NCBI GenBank assembly: GCA_041484525.1
Contig: JBGPHT010000003.1
Span: forward strand, 1-64,000
Source of the DNA: JBGPHT01 sp041484525
GTDB taxonomy: Bacteria > Acidobacteriota > Terriglobia > Bryobacterales > Bryobacteraceae
Reading direction: 5' to 3'
DNA: 64,000 nucleotides
Shown: positions 1 to 8,029 of the stretch, piece by piece
How the letters are laid out: each line of letters opens with the position of its first letter
Position numbering within the stretch: position 1 is the stretch's first letter
Program-made: the position numbers and the translations under genes
Notes under the pieces: generated by a model
The model's input: only the letters and a program-made list of their open reading frames with translations
Told to the model about the DNA's origin: nothing
Database searches by the model: none

Positions 1-235
1 AAGGCTTCTGGCCGCTGTGCGGCGAACGCACATCTTGACCGTTGCGGGATTGCCCGTCCTTGAGGCCCTTTGCTTCGGGACCCTGCGGGCCGTCAAAAAT
101 CAGGTTGCGCCGGGTGGCTCCACTTTTATGTCGCACACCCACCCTCAACTGCAAGCATTTGTGAGGGGTCCCCGTTGGTATCGTAGAACTCGCTTTCCGC
201 CTCCCCGGACAGGTTCGGTGTGGCAGACTATTGGG
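1..235. other. Leading gene-free stretch
   Basis: An open frame runs through this stretch into the alkyltransferase gene, but its translation (rich in Arg, Pro and Gly, no domain) does not resemble the family and the conserved region only begins after position 236. I see no RNA gene, promoter or mobile-element end here that I can support. It may hold the tail of an upstream feature cut by the window edge. Confidence 0.4.
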
Positions 236-721
236 ATGCTCCAATGGAGCCGGGTTGAAGTTTCCCAGGATCTGAATCTGCGGCTGGTGTCGAGCGTCTC
301 CGGAATTCGGGCGATAGAATTCCATCGCGAGCCGTCCGCGGAGGACGGGCGGAATGACGGCAACCCGCTGCTCTCGGAGGCCGCGCACCAGTTGCGTTCC
401 TACTTCTCGGGCGGCCTGCGCGCATTCGATCTTCCGCTCGATCTCCAGGGCACTGAATTTCAATTGCGGGTGTGGCGCGCGCTGCTCGCGATTCCGTACG
501 GCGTCACGCGCAGCTATTCGCAAATCGCCCTGGCCATCGGCGCGCCGCGGGCGGTGCGCGCGGTGGGAGCGGCCAATGGCGCCAACCCCATCGCCATCGT
601 GGTGCCGTGCCACCGCGTCATCGGCTCCGGCGGAAACCTGACCGGGTATGGCGGCGGGCTGCCGCTCAAGCGCAGACTTCTCGAACTGGAGGGGGCGGTC
701 ACGCCATGTTTGCCCGGTTGA
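236..721 (+). CDS. ogt: Methylated-DNA--protein-cysteine methyltransferase (Ogt/AdaB type)
   Basis: Suicidal DNA-repair protein that moves the alkyl group of O6-alkylguanine in DNA onto its own cysteine. The diagnostic active-site motif IVVPCHRVIG is present with the acceptor cysteine at about residue 125, preceded by the helix-turn-helix region that includes YGVTRSYSQIALAIG and followed by the GYGGGLPLKRRLLELEG segment that closes the family. The ATG at 236 gives 161 residues, normal for Ogt; the open frame extends to position 17, but that extension has no family resemblance. The 3' end overlaps the downstream kinase gene by 16 bp, so the two are probably co-translated. Function is well supported; the start is less certain. 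Confidence 0.9.
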   Translation: MLQWSRVEVSQDLNLRLVSSVSGIRAIEFHREPSAEDGRNDGNPLLSEAAHQLRSYFSGGLRAFDLPLDLQGTEFQLRVWRALLAIPYGVTRSYSQIALAIGAPRAVRAVGAANGANPIAIVVPCHRVIGSGGNLTGYGGGLPLKRRLLELEGAVTPCLPG

Positions 722-2691
722 CCGGCCGCCTGACGTCCCGCTTCCCGGAGTGGCTGCTGCGCTATGCCGCGGCGGTGCTGAGTCTAGCGCTCCTCACTGC
801 TCTCACGCTGCTCGTCGCACCCCTGTTCGGCCGCGCGCATCCGGTGCTGAGTGCCTATCTGATGGCGTTCTACGCGGTGGTCATCCTGGGTGCGGCGTGG
901 TTGGGGTACGGACCTGGAATTCTCGTCTGCTTTCTGGTTGCCTTCGTCGTTCCGCTCTTCACCCAGCGGCGGTCGCGCAGCTTGAGTGCTGAGTTGCTGA
1001 TCTTCGGTGTCGAACTGTTCGTGGCGCTATTGGTCAGCACGATCGCGCACGTGCGGCGGCGGCTGGAAGCGGAACTCCGGCGCGCCGCCGAAGTTCTGGA
1101 GGCCCGCGTTCTCCAACGCACGGAGGAAGCGCTGCGAGCCGTGGAGCGGGCGCGCGAGGCCGTCGACAACGTGCGCGAGCAGGCGCAACTTCTCGATCTG
1201 GCGCACGACGCTATCCTCTCCATCGACATGACGGGCGCCATCCGGTTTTGGAACAGCGGCGCCGAGCGGATGTACGGCTGGAAGCGCGAAGAGGTGCTCG
1301 GCCAGATCTCCCGCGTGCTGCTCCAGACCCAGTTTCCGGAGCCGCAGGCCAGTCTCGAAGCCAAGCTGCTTTCGTGTGGGCACTGGGAAGGCGAAATGGT
1401 GCATACGCGGCGCGACGGCTCGCAGCTTTGTGTGGCCAGCCGGTGGGCCTTGCGTCGCGTCGACGGCGAGGCGCGCGGCTTTCTCGAGATCAACACCGAC
1501 ATCACGGAGCGCCGGAGGGTGGAGGAGCAGCTCCGCCACACGCAGAAACTGGAGAGTCTGGGCGTGCTCGCCGGCGGCGTGGCGCATGACTTCAACAATC
1601 TGCTCACGGGCATCCTGGGCAATGCCAGCCTGGTCCTCGACAGCATCCCCGCGCATCATTCCAACCACATGCTGATGGAGGATCTGATGAAGGCCGCGGA
1701 GCGCGCCGCCGATCTTACGCGCCAACTCCTGGCCTATGCCGGCAAGGGCCGCTTCGTGCTGCGCACGGTCGACCTCTCGGCCCTGGTGCGCGAAATCGCC
1801 GGCCTCATCCAGGCTTCGATTCCCAAGCACGTGCAGATCCGGCTGCAGCTCGACGAGGATCTCGCCGGAATCGACGCCGATCCCGGCCAGATCCAGCAGA
1901 TCGTGATGAACCTGACGATCAACGGCGCGGAGGCCATCGCGGCCGAGGGCGGCGCCGTACTGGTGCGCACCGGGACCCAACAAGTGGACAAGCAGTACAT
2001 CAACACCATGTCGTCCGCCGGCGAACTGCTGCAGCCGGGCGAGTATGTGTGCCTGGAGATCCACGACACCGGTTGCGGCATGACCGAGGATACGCTTTCC
2101 CGCATCTTCGACCCGTTCTTCACCACCAAATTCACCGGCCGCGGGTTGGGGCTTTCCGCCGTGCTGGGCATCGTGCGCGCGCATCGCGGCGCGCTGAAGG
2201 TGTACAGCAAGCCGGGCCAGGGCACGTCGTTCAAAGTGCTGTTTCCGGCTTCCGCCAATGCGGTGCGCGAGGAGGCTCAACCGGCGAAGGGCGACCTCGC
2301 GGGGCGGGGAACGGTGCTGGTGGTGGACGACGAAGAAGTGGTGCGCCAGATCGCGAAGAACACCCTCGAGCGATACGGATACACCGTCCTGACCGCGGCC
2401 AACGGGCAGGCGGCCGTGGACCTGTATCGCCCGCAGCCGCAGGCCATCGACGCTGTGCTGCTGGATCTGACGATGCCGGTGATGAACGGCGAAGAGACGC
2501 TGCGTCAGTTGCAGACGATCTATCCGCAGGTGCGCGTGCTGCTCACCAGCGGTTATAGCGAAGTGGAAGCCGTGCAGCGGTTCGCCGGTAAGGGCCTCGC
2601 CGGTTTTATCCAGAAGCCGTATACTGCCAGTGGCCTCGCCGGGAAGGTAAAGGAGACGCTGGCGCAGGTCCGCGGACTGGGAGCGACATGA
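706..2691 (+). CDS. Membrane hybrid histidine kinase with PAS and receiver domains
   Basis: Sensor kinase of about 661 residues. Residues 15-117 hold several hydrophobic segments resembling the DUF4118/KdpD-like membrane sensor, then a charged coiled-coil linker (about 117-165), a PAS domain (about 165-280, ending in the ITERRRVEEQLRHTQKLESLG linker), a dimerisation/phosphoacceptor domain with the HDFNNLL motif (His about 294), an ATPase domain with N-box and HDTGCGM and GRGLGLS glycine boxes, and a C-terminal receiver with the phosphoacceptor Asp in LLDLTMPVMNG (about 587). There is no DNA-binding output, so signal must pass to an unlinked partner. The start lies inside ogt and the stop overlaps the start of the dioxygenase gene (ATGA), indicating a coupled operon. 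A longer upstream reading is possible but would run antisense-like through ogt. Confidence 0.9.
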   Translation: MFARLTGRLTSRFPEWLLRYAAAVLSLALLTALTLLVAPLFGRAHPVLSAYLMAFYAVVILGAAWLGYGPGILVCFLVAFVVPLFTQRRSRSLSAELLIFGVELFVALLVSTIAHVRRRLEAELRRAAEVLEARVLQRTEEALRAVERAREAVDNVREQAQLLDLAHDAILSIDMTGAIRFWNSGAERMYGWKREEVLGQISRVLLQTQFPEPQASLEAKLLSCGHWEGEMVHTRRDGSQLCVASRWALRRVDGEARGFLEINTDITERRRVEEQLRHTQKLESLGVLAGGVAHDFNNLLTGILGNASLVLDSIPAHHSNHMLMEDLMKAAERAADLTRQLLAYAGKGRFVLRTVDLSALVREIAGLIQASIPKHVQIRLQLDEDLAGIDADPGQIQQIVMNLTINGAEAIAAEGGAVLVRTGTQQVDKQYINTMSSAGELLQPGEYVCLEIHDTGCGMTEDTLSRIFDPFFTTKFTGRGLGLSAVLGIVRAHRGALKVYSKPGQGTSFKVLFPASANAVREEAQPAKGDLAGRGTVLVVDDEEVVRQIAKNTLERYGYTVLTAANGQAAVDLYRPQPQAIDAVLLDLTMPVMNGEETLRQLQTIYPQVRVLLTSGYSEVEAVQRFAGKGLAGFIQKPYTASGLAGKVKETLAQVRGLGAT

Positions 2692-3458
2692 CACCGAGCG
2701 CATCCGAAGCCAGAGAACTCGACGAACAGGGATACGTGGTTTTCCCGTGCTTCATGTCTGCGGGACTGCTGGCCGAGTTGCGCACGGCCGTCGACAGTCT
2801 CTTCGCTTCCGAAGGAGATGCCGCCGGCTCCGAATTCAAGCAGGAACCCGGCGCACGCCGCCTGGCGAACCTGGTCAACAAGGGCGAAATTTTTCGCCGC
2901 ATCATCTCGACCCCGGGGGTGCTGGCCGCGATGGAGCATGTGCTCGGCACCGAGTTCAAGCTGAGCAGTCTGAACGCGCGCTCCGCCGATCCGCATAGCG
3001 ATTGCCGCCAGCCGCTGCATGCCGACGCGGGCGCCATTGCCGACGAGCGCGGCTACTGGGTATGCAACAGCGTTTGGATGCTGGACGACTTCACCACCGA
3101 AAACGGCGCGCTGCGCGTCATTCCCGGTTCGCACCGGTGGCGCCGCTTGCCGCCTCCCGGCACCTTCGAGCCGAGGCCGGATGAGCAATTGGTGACGGCG
3201 CCCGCGGGCACGGTCGCGATCATGAACGCGCACATGTGGCACGGCGCCACGGACAACCGCACCGCGCGCGAGCGCCGCGCCGTCCACGCTTTCTACTGCC
3301 GCTCGGACAAGCCGCAGCAGCAGTATCAGAAGGCGCTATTGAGTCCGGAGGTGCAGGCCGGGTTAGGCCCTGAGCTGCGGCGCTTGCTGGCGCTCGACGA
3401 TCCGTTGAACGACTGCCTCTCGGCCACCGGTGCGGGCGCGAGCGGGTTCATGAAGTAG
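2688..3458 (+). CDS. PhyH family Fe(II)/2-oxoglutarate dioxygenase
   Basis: Double-stranded beta-helix oxygenase of 256 residues that should hydroxylate a small molecule with non-haem iron and 2-oxoglutarate. The iron ligands are visible as an HxD pair in LHADAG (about 111/113) and a distal His in HMWHGATDN (about 185), with the downstream Arg in the RRAVHAFYC strand expected to bind the 2-oxoglutarate carboxylate. The N-terminal LDEQGYVVFPCFMSAGLL pattern is typical of PhyH proteins. The ATG overlaps the kinase stop, so it is the third gene of the ogt-kinase operon. The substrate cannot be told from sequence; iron and 2OG chemistry is also used by AlkB-type repair enzymes, but this is not AlkB. 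Confidence 0.88.
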   Translation: MTPSASEARELDEQGYVVFPCFMSAGLLAELRTAVDSLFASEGDAAGSEFKQEPGARRLANLVNKGEIFRRIISTPGVLAAMEHVLGTEFKLSSLNARSADPHSDCRQPLHADAGAIADERGYWVCNSVWMLDDFTTENGALRVIPGSHRWRRLPPPGTFEPRPDEQLVTAPAGTVAIMNAHMWHGATDNRTARERRAVHAFYCRSDKPQQQYQKALLSPEVQAGLGPELRRLLALDDPLNDCLSATGAGASGFMK

Positions 3459-3459
3459 C

Positions 3460-3546
3460 CCCGTGACCGCACCGCGGTCACGGGATCGCTTACATTTGTT
3501 GCATACAAGGCACCTACTGTCGGCCGTGACCGAACCGCGGTCACGG
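3460..3546. repeat. Two near-identical GC hairpins (CCGTGACCG.../...CGGTCACGG)
   Basis: Two inverted repeats sit just after the dioxygenase stop. The first (3460-3484) has a perfect 11-bp stem with a 3-nt loop; the second (3524-3546) has the same core with one base changed, giving a 9-bp stem and a 5-nt loop. The 39 bp between them is AT-richer. Neither is followed by a T-run, so they are not canonical intrinsic terminators, although the first could still stop or stabilise the operon transcript. The partial core CGCGGTCACGGGG recurs at about 56440 inside the insertion sequence, suggesting a dispersed family. The whole stretch 3459-3946 contains no gene I can support. Confidence 0.7.
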
Positions 3547-3694
3547 GGAACATTTTGCGGGAGTTGATGCCGGCATCGCGGCGGTTGCCCCAGCCCGAAA
3601 CGCGAGCTGTTATCCACGACTGAGAACCCGCCAGGAGTCGCGAAAATCGCCGCGGTGGACTGCGCGAAGCCGATACCGCCGGCCCTCATGCCAA

Positions 3695-3863
3695 CCGCGT
3701 AGTCGCCAGGTACTGGCGCGCCCCGAAGCGCTACGGCGACTGCCTGGAGTTGGCGCCCTCCTGCCCGCCGCGTAATCGCCAAGTACTGGCGCGCCCCGAA
3801 GCGCTACGGCGACTGCCTGGAGTTGGCGGCCTCCTGCCCGCCGCGTATTCGCCAGGTACTGGC
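3695..3863. repeat. 73-bp tandem repeat (two full units plus partial)
   Basis: Units begin at 3695, 3768 and 3841, each with CCGCGT followed by the segment around CGCCAGGTACTGGCG, and then (in the two full units) a block ending GCCTGGAGTTGGC. Copies differ at only a few bases. Each unit also contains a short palindrome (GCCAGGTACTGGC in unit 1). Frames read through it on the minus strand give a repeated peptide, but these lack a plausible start, domain or full-length ORF, so I do not call a gene. It is a minisatellite/VNTR-like array between two genes. Confidence 0.8.
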
Positions 3864-3946
3864 GGATCATCTACTCGGGAGGCGCAATGATCCGGCACAT
3901 GTGACTGCGCGATTGAACGGCGCGCCGGCGTAACGATCGTCCGGCC

Positions 3947-4945
3947 CTACACGCTGGCGGGCGAGCCGGCGCGCGCCAGGCCGAGGGCTTTGTCGTCGAA
4001 TTCGAAGCCCGCGGTTCGCGGTTTGTGGTTGCGCGTGTACCAGCGGTAGGTCTCCTTCAATCCGGCCTCGAAAGGCGTCAGCTTCATCTTCAACATGCGC
4101 GTCACCTTGCCGATGTTCTCGGTGATGGGCGGCAGGTCGAAGTACTCGCCGAAGTAGTAGGGCTCTTCCATGGGGTTGCCGCCGGCCTGTACGATCAGGT
4201 CGCGCGGGATACGGGCCAGCGTGGCTTCCGTATTCGCGACCTTCGCCAGTTTCTCGACCAGCTCGAATTGAGTCACCGGCTTGGGGTCGCCGATATTGAA
4301 GGCCTCGCCCACGGCGCGCGGCTCTTCCATCGCGCGCACCATGGCGTGGACCAGGTCGTTGACGTAGGCGAACTGCATCAGGCGGTAGCCGTCGCCGGGG
4401 ATGATGATGGGCCGTCCGGCGCGCAGGCGGTCCCAGAAAAACTGCTCGCGGTAGAACGGATTGTTCGGCCCATAGACGAAAGGCGGCCGGAACGTGACCA
4501 CCGGGAGGCCGGTCTGCGAGTGCATCCGGAAGAGCATCCGCTCGGTGGTGGCCTTGTGGCGCACATAGGGTTCGGGGTGGTAATCGGGCGCCAGCGGATC
4601 GCTCTCCTTGTGGTTCAGACCGTCGCCATACGCGGCCACGCTCGACAGAAAGATGTAGCGGCTGATGCGGTCGCCGGCGGCGCGCACCGTGGCTTCCACT
4701 TGCGCAGCGGTGGTGCCGCGCTCCCAATCGTAGACGTTGTCGAACACCACATCGAAACGGCGCGTGCTCAGCGCCTCGCGCACCGAATCCGCGTCATTGC
4801 GATCCGCCATGACGTTATCCACGCGCCGGCCCAGATCGTGCTTCGGCTTGCGGTGCAGCACCGCTACGTCGTGGCCCCCCTTCACCAGTTCGTCGACGAG
4901 CAGGCGGCCGATGAACAGGGTCCCCCCGATGACCAGTACTTTCAT
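3947..4945 (-). CDS. NAD-dependent epimerase/dehydratase (extended SDR)
   Basis: Rossmann-fold enzyme of 332 residues, expected to act on a nucleotide sugar or similar substrate. The N-terminus has MKVLVIGGTLFIG, the glycine-rich NAD(P)-binding loop, and the catalytic Tyr-Lys pair appears as YVRHK with the SSVAAYG Ser segment before it. RPPFVYGPNNPF is the usual substrate-side motif. The divergence of the glycine loop (GGTLFIG rather than GATGFIG) matches the subgroup related to chloroplast CSP41-like proteins. It stands alone, separated by 68 bp from the inositol phosphate synthase that is transcribed in the same direction, so the two could share a transcript. Specific substrate is unknown. 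Confidence 0.85.
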   Translation of the reverse strand: MKVLVIGGTLFIGRLLVDELVKGGHDVAVLHRKPKHDLGRRVDNVMADRNDADSVREALSTRRFDVVFDNVYDWERGTTAAQVEATVRAAGDRISRYIFLSSVAAYGDGLNHKESDPLAPDYHPEPYVRHKATTERMLFRMHSQTGLPVVTFRPPFVYGPNNPFYREQFFWDRLRAGRPIIIPGDGYRLMQFAYVNDLVHAMVRAMEEPRAVGEAFNIGDPKPVTQFELVEKLAKVANTEATLARIPRDLIVQAGGNPMEEPYYFGEYFDLPPITENIGKVTRMLKMKLTPFEAGLKETYRWYTRNHKPRTAGFEFDDKALGLARAGSPASV

Positions 4946-5013
4946 ACTCTCCTAGACAATCAGACACGCCGCGGGCGAAACCATTTCGCCGCGGTTATGA
5001 AACGATACACCGG

Positions 5014-6333
5014 TTAGTCGTAATATTCCAGGCCCAGGTGCGTGATCAGGTCCTCACCGCGCATCCAGCGAAGCGTGTTCTTCAGTTTCATGAGTTGGAT
5101 GAAGATGTCGTGCTCCGGGTACAATTCGGGCGCGTGCATGGGGGCCTTGAAATAGAATGACAGCCATTCCTGCACGCCGCGCATTCCGGCGCGCTGCGCC
5201 AGGTCCATGAACAGAACGATGTCGAGGACCAGCGGCGCCGCCAGGATGGAGTCGCGGCATAGGAAATTCACTTTGATCTGCATGGGGTAGCCGAGCCACC
5301 CGAAAATATCGATGTTGTCCCAGCCTTCTTTGGCGTCGCCGCGCGGCGGATAATACTCGATCCGCACCTTGTGGTAGAAGTCGCGGTAGAGGTCGGGGTA
5401 CAAGTCCTTCTGCAGGATGTACTCGAGCGCCGACGACTTGGTGACTTCCTTCGAGCGGAAGGACCCGGGATCGTCCAACACTTCGCCATCGCGATTGCCC
5501 AGGATGTTGGTCGAGAACCAGCCGTTCAGGCCGAGGAGGCGCGATTTCAGGCCGGGTGCGATCAGCGTCTTCATGAACGTCTGGCCGCTCTTGTAATCTT
5601 TGCCGGCGAGCGGCACGTTGTTCTGGCGCGCCAGTTCGAGCAGGGCAGGCATGTCGGCGGTCAGGTGCGGGGCGCCGTTGGCGTAGGGCACGCCGAGTTT
5701 GAGCGCGGCGTAAGCGTAAATCTGGCTAGGCGAGATTTCGGGATCGTCGTGATGCAGGCCGCACTCGAAATCTTTGAGCGTCGCGTGCACGGGCGCCGCC
5801 TGGTGGTAGACCTCGGTCGATCCGCACCAGATCATCATCAGGCGGGAGGCGCCGGTCCGCTGCTTGAACTGGCGGATGTCTTCCATGACGCGCTCCGCGT
5901 AGTCCATCTTGGAGCCGCCCGTCATGACGTTGGGACCGTTGATCCGCTTGACGAAGTTCTGGTCGAAGACGGCTTTCATCGGCTTGATCGCGGAGAGCGC
6001 ATCCTTATAGGGCTCGACGTGCTGCATTTCGAGCACGCCGGCTTTGACCGCCGCCTCGTACGCGTTGTCTTCGAAGATGTCCCAGCAGCCGATTTCCAGG
6101 TCTTCGAGGCGCGCCAGGGGCACGAAATCTTTGATCGCGGGACTGCGGCCTTCGGTGCGTTTTCCGAGCCGGATGGTGCCGAGCTGCGTGAGGGAGCCGA
6201 TCGCCTTTCCCTGGTTACGCTTGATGGCTTCCAGGCCGGCGATGAACGTCGTAGTGACCGCGCCCATCCCGGGAATCAGGACTCCGAGCTTCCCTTCCGC
6301 GGGCGCAATCTGGACGTTGTCTGGATTGGGCAA
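5014..6333 (-). CDS. ino1: Inositol-3-phosphate synthase
   Basis: Converts glucose 6-phosphate to 1D-myo-inositol 3-phosphate using bound NAD, the first step to inositol lipids and related solutes. Visible family features are the NAD-binding GMGAVTTTFIAGLEAIK segment near the N-terminus and the KDYKSGQTFMKTLIAPGL and NILGNRDGEVL blocks with the expected lysines. The frame is open to 6426, but the best start is the TTG at 6333: it has AAGGAG seven bases upstream and begins at the conserved region, giving 439 residues. The 39-bp gap to the divergent response regulator contains both promoters. The symbol follows the eukaryotic name and is used loosely. Confidence 0.88.
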   Translation of the reverse strand: MPNPDNVQIAPAEGKLGVLIPGMGAVTTTFIAGLEAIKRNQGKAIGSLTQLGTIRLGKRTEGRSPAIKDFVPLARLEDLEIGCWDIFEDNAYEAAVKAGVLEMQHVEPYKDALSAIKPMKAVFDQNFVKRINGPNVMTGGSKMDYAERVMEDIRQFKQRTGASRLMMIWCGSTEVYHQAAPVHATLKDFECGLHHDDPEISPSQIYAYAALKLGVPYANGAPHLTADMPALLELARQNNVPLAGKDYKSGQTFMKTLIAPGLKSRLLGLNGWFSTNILGNRDGEVLDDPGSFRSKEVTKSSALEYILQKDLYPDLYRDFYHKVRIEYYPPRGDAKEGWDNIDIFGWLGYPMQIKVNFLCRDSILAAPLVLDIVLFMDLAQRAGMRGVQEWLSFYFKAPMHAPELYPEHDIFIQLMKLKNTLRWMRGEDLITHLGLEYYD

Positions 6334-6358
6334 AAGCAGTCTCCTTAGGGTGAAATGA

Positions 6359-6364
6359 TATAAT
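6359..6364 (+). promoter_or_regulatory. Consensus -10 box in divergent promoter region
   Basis: TATAAT sits 8 nt before the ATG of the response regulator, with no Shine-Dalgarno between them, implying a transcript starting at or next to the start codon. The overlapping reverse-strand sequence TATTAT can serve as a -10 for the inositol synthase, whose leader would then be about 25 nt and carry its AAGGAG. No good -35 hexamer is visible for either side. Confidence 0.45.
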
Positions 6365-6372
6365 ACCAATCC

Positions 6373-7149
6373 ATGCGAGATCGCGCGACAGCAACTCTCA
6401 CGACAGTTGTCGTTGACGATGAGCAATTGGCGTCCGACGAACTGCTTTACCTGCTGAAGGATTTCCCGGAAGTGGAAGTGATTGCAAGGGGTTCGAACGG
6501 TCTGGAGGCGGTGGAGCTAACCCAAAAACTGGAACCGGACCTGGTATTTCTGGATGTCCATATGCCCGGTCTGGACGGCATGGGCGCGGTCCGGCGGCTG
6601 CGCGAGAAGGGTCTCGACCTGCCCCACTTCATCTTCGTGACCGCCTACGACCAGTACGCCATTGAGGCATTCCGGCTGGAGGCCATGGACTACCTGTTGA
6701 AGCCGCTCGACAAGGGCCGCCTGGCCGAAACCATCGACCGGGCGCGGCGGATGGTGTTCGAGAGAAAATCGTCCGAGACGCCCGCGGCTCCGAAGGATGC
6801 ACCCTCGCCGCAGCGCACCAAACTGCTGGTGCGGGCGAACAACCGGAGCTTCATCGTGGACGCCAACGACGTGATTTACGCCACCATCGACAACGGCCTG
6901 ATCACGCTGGTGGCGACTAACCTCGAGGGCCACTCTACTTATCGGACCATCGAGGACCTGCAAGCCAACCTGGACCACGACTTATTCTGGCGTGTCCACC
7001 GGTCGTACCTGGTGAACATCAACCGGATCAAGGAAGTGGTGCCGTGGTTCAAGTCGAGCTACCAGCTCCGCATGGACGACAAGAAGCACACGGAGATCCC
7101 GGTGAGCCGTGTGCAGACGCGCCGTCTGCGGGAGCTTTTTAAACTGTAA
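6373..7149 (+). CDS. LytTR-family response regulator
   Basis: Two-domain transcription regulator of 258 residues. Residues about 10-125 form a receiver domain with the acidic pair in VVVDDEQ, the phosphoacceptor Asp in FLDVHMPGLDG (about 61), a Thr in FVTAYDQ and the Lys in YLLKPLD. After a Pro/Ala linker, residues about 150-255 are a LytTR DNA-binding domain, recognisable by the FWRVHRSYLVNINRIKEV block and the terminal IPVSRVQTRRLRELF. Such proteins usually pair with a LytS-type membrane kinase, but none is adjacent; the nearest kinase (706-2691) is of a different class and 3.7 kb away. It probably binds direct repeats upstream of its targets. Confidence 0.92.
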   Translation: MRDRATATLTTVVVDDEQLASDELLYLLKDFPEVEVIARGSNGLEAVELTQKLEPDLVFLDVHMPGLDGMGAVRRLREKGLDLPHFIFVTAYDQYAIEAFRLEAMDYLLKPLDKGRLAETIDRARRMVFERKSSETPAAPKDAPSPQRTKLLVRANNRSFIVDANDVIYATIDNGLITLVATNLEGHSTYRTIEDLQANLDHDLFWRVHRSYLVNINRIKEVVPWFKSSYQLRMDDKKHTEIPVSRVQTRRLRELFKL

Positions 7150-7165
7150 GCCAGAAGAAGATTGT

Positions 7166-7249
7166 CACCGCCGAGACGCCGAGAACGCCGAGAACACAAT
7201 GGGCAATTATGATTCTTGTGTTCTCCGCGGTCTCGGCGTCTCGGCGGTG
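7166..7249. repeat. 33-bp inverted repeat, 31/33 matched, 18-nt loop
   Basis: Left arm 7166-7198 (begins CACCGCCGAGACGCCGAGA) and right arm 7217-7249 are reverse complements with two mismatches. It lies between the convergent stop codons of the response regulator and motB, 16 bp and 9 bp away. Within each arm the CGAGA unit is repeated. The position and strength fit a bidirectional transcription barrier; T-rich sequence follows on the plus strand at 7257-7274. It may also be a member of a dispersed repeat family. Confidence 0.8.
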
Positions 7250-7258
7250 AATGGGCTT

Positions 7259-8029
7259 TTACTGTTTTTTCTCAGGTCCCGTCGGAGCTTTGTCGTCGGT
7301 AAACCGCACTACCAGCGACACGCGGCGGTTCTTGGGGTCGTTGGGATCGGCCGGGCGGATGAGTTTCTGGTCGGCGAAGCCGCGGACTTCGACGACCTGC
7401 TCGGGACGCAAACCGGCTTGGTGCAGGAGGCGGCGCGCGGCGTTGGCACGGTCCACCGAGAGTTCCCAGTTGCCATATCCAGATGCCGGAGCGGCGCCGT
7501 GGAAGGGGCTCGAGTCGGTGTGGCCTTCGATAACCACCTGGTTCGGCATCTCGCTGATTTCTTCGGCTAGAAGGTGCAGCAGACGATTGCCGGCCTCCGT
7601 CGGGTTGGGACTTCCGCTAACGAAGAACATGCCCTGCTCGTTTTCCATCAGGTCGATGCGGAGCCCTTCGCCGGTTACGCTGAACTTGATGTTGTTCTGT
7701 ATCTTCTTGAACTCCGGCATTTGGCGCAGCGCCTGTTCGATCATCTCCTGCAAGCCGGCAATATTCGACCGGTCCACCGGGAGGCCTTCGCCGGAATGGG
7801 CGGGTCCCGATCCCAGGCGGGCTGTGTATCCGCGCGGATCCTTGAAGTATCCGCTGATCGATTGCTTCACCTTCGCGCTGCTGTTCATCATCCACAACAC
7901 GATGAAGAGAGCCAACAGCGCGGTCGCGAAATCGGCGTAGGCCACCTTCCATGCGCCGCCACTGTGGCGAGTCCGCGACGGGGCACGGGACGGCCGGTAC
8001 ATCGGTGTATCAGGCGGTTTGGCCGGCAA
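7259..8029 (-). CDS. motB: MotB-like flagellar stator protein (OmpA domain)
   Basis: Peptidoglycan-anchored half of a proton- or sodium-driven stator, 256 residues. Residues about 24-50 contain GGAWKVAYADFATALLALF, the single membrane helix with the conserved proton-binding Asp and adjoining plug region; residues about 130-240 are an OmpA-type peptidoglycan-binding domain (VVIEGHTDSSPF and the RGFADQKLIRP... NRRVSLVV end). It overlaps motA by 20 bp and lies downstream in the same direction. No other flagellar or chemotaxis gene is in the window, so it could equally serve another motor such as gliding or an accessory stator. Confidence 0.92.
   Translation of the reverse strand: MPAKPPDTPMYRPSRAPSRTRHSGGAWKVAYADFATALLALFIVLWMMNSSAKVKQSISGYFKDPRGYTARLGSGPAHSGEGLPVDRSNIAGLQEMIEQALRQMPEFKKIQNNIKFSVTGEGLRIDLMENEQGMFFVSGSPNPTEAGNRLLHLLAEEISEMPNQVVIEGHTDSSPFHGAAPASGYGNWELSVDRANAARRLLHQAGLRPEQVVEVRGFADQKLIRPADPNDPKNRRVSLVVRFTDDKAPTGPEKKQ

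Noticed and set aside
1027..2703. A 558-residue minus-strand open frame across the histidine kinase
   Set aside because: It is antisense to a clear multi-domain kinase; its translation is His/Arg/Gln-rich and free of domains, the usual shadow in GC-rich genes.
706..3458. The ogt-kinase-dioxygenase operon as an Ada-like adaptive response system
   Set aside because: There is no Ada N-terminal domain or AraC-type regulator, the oxygenase is PhyH not AlkB, and the kinase has no DNA-binding output.
3695..3863. Possible CRISPR array
   Set aside because: The whole 73-bp unit is repeated with no unique spacers, and no cas genes are in the window.
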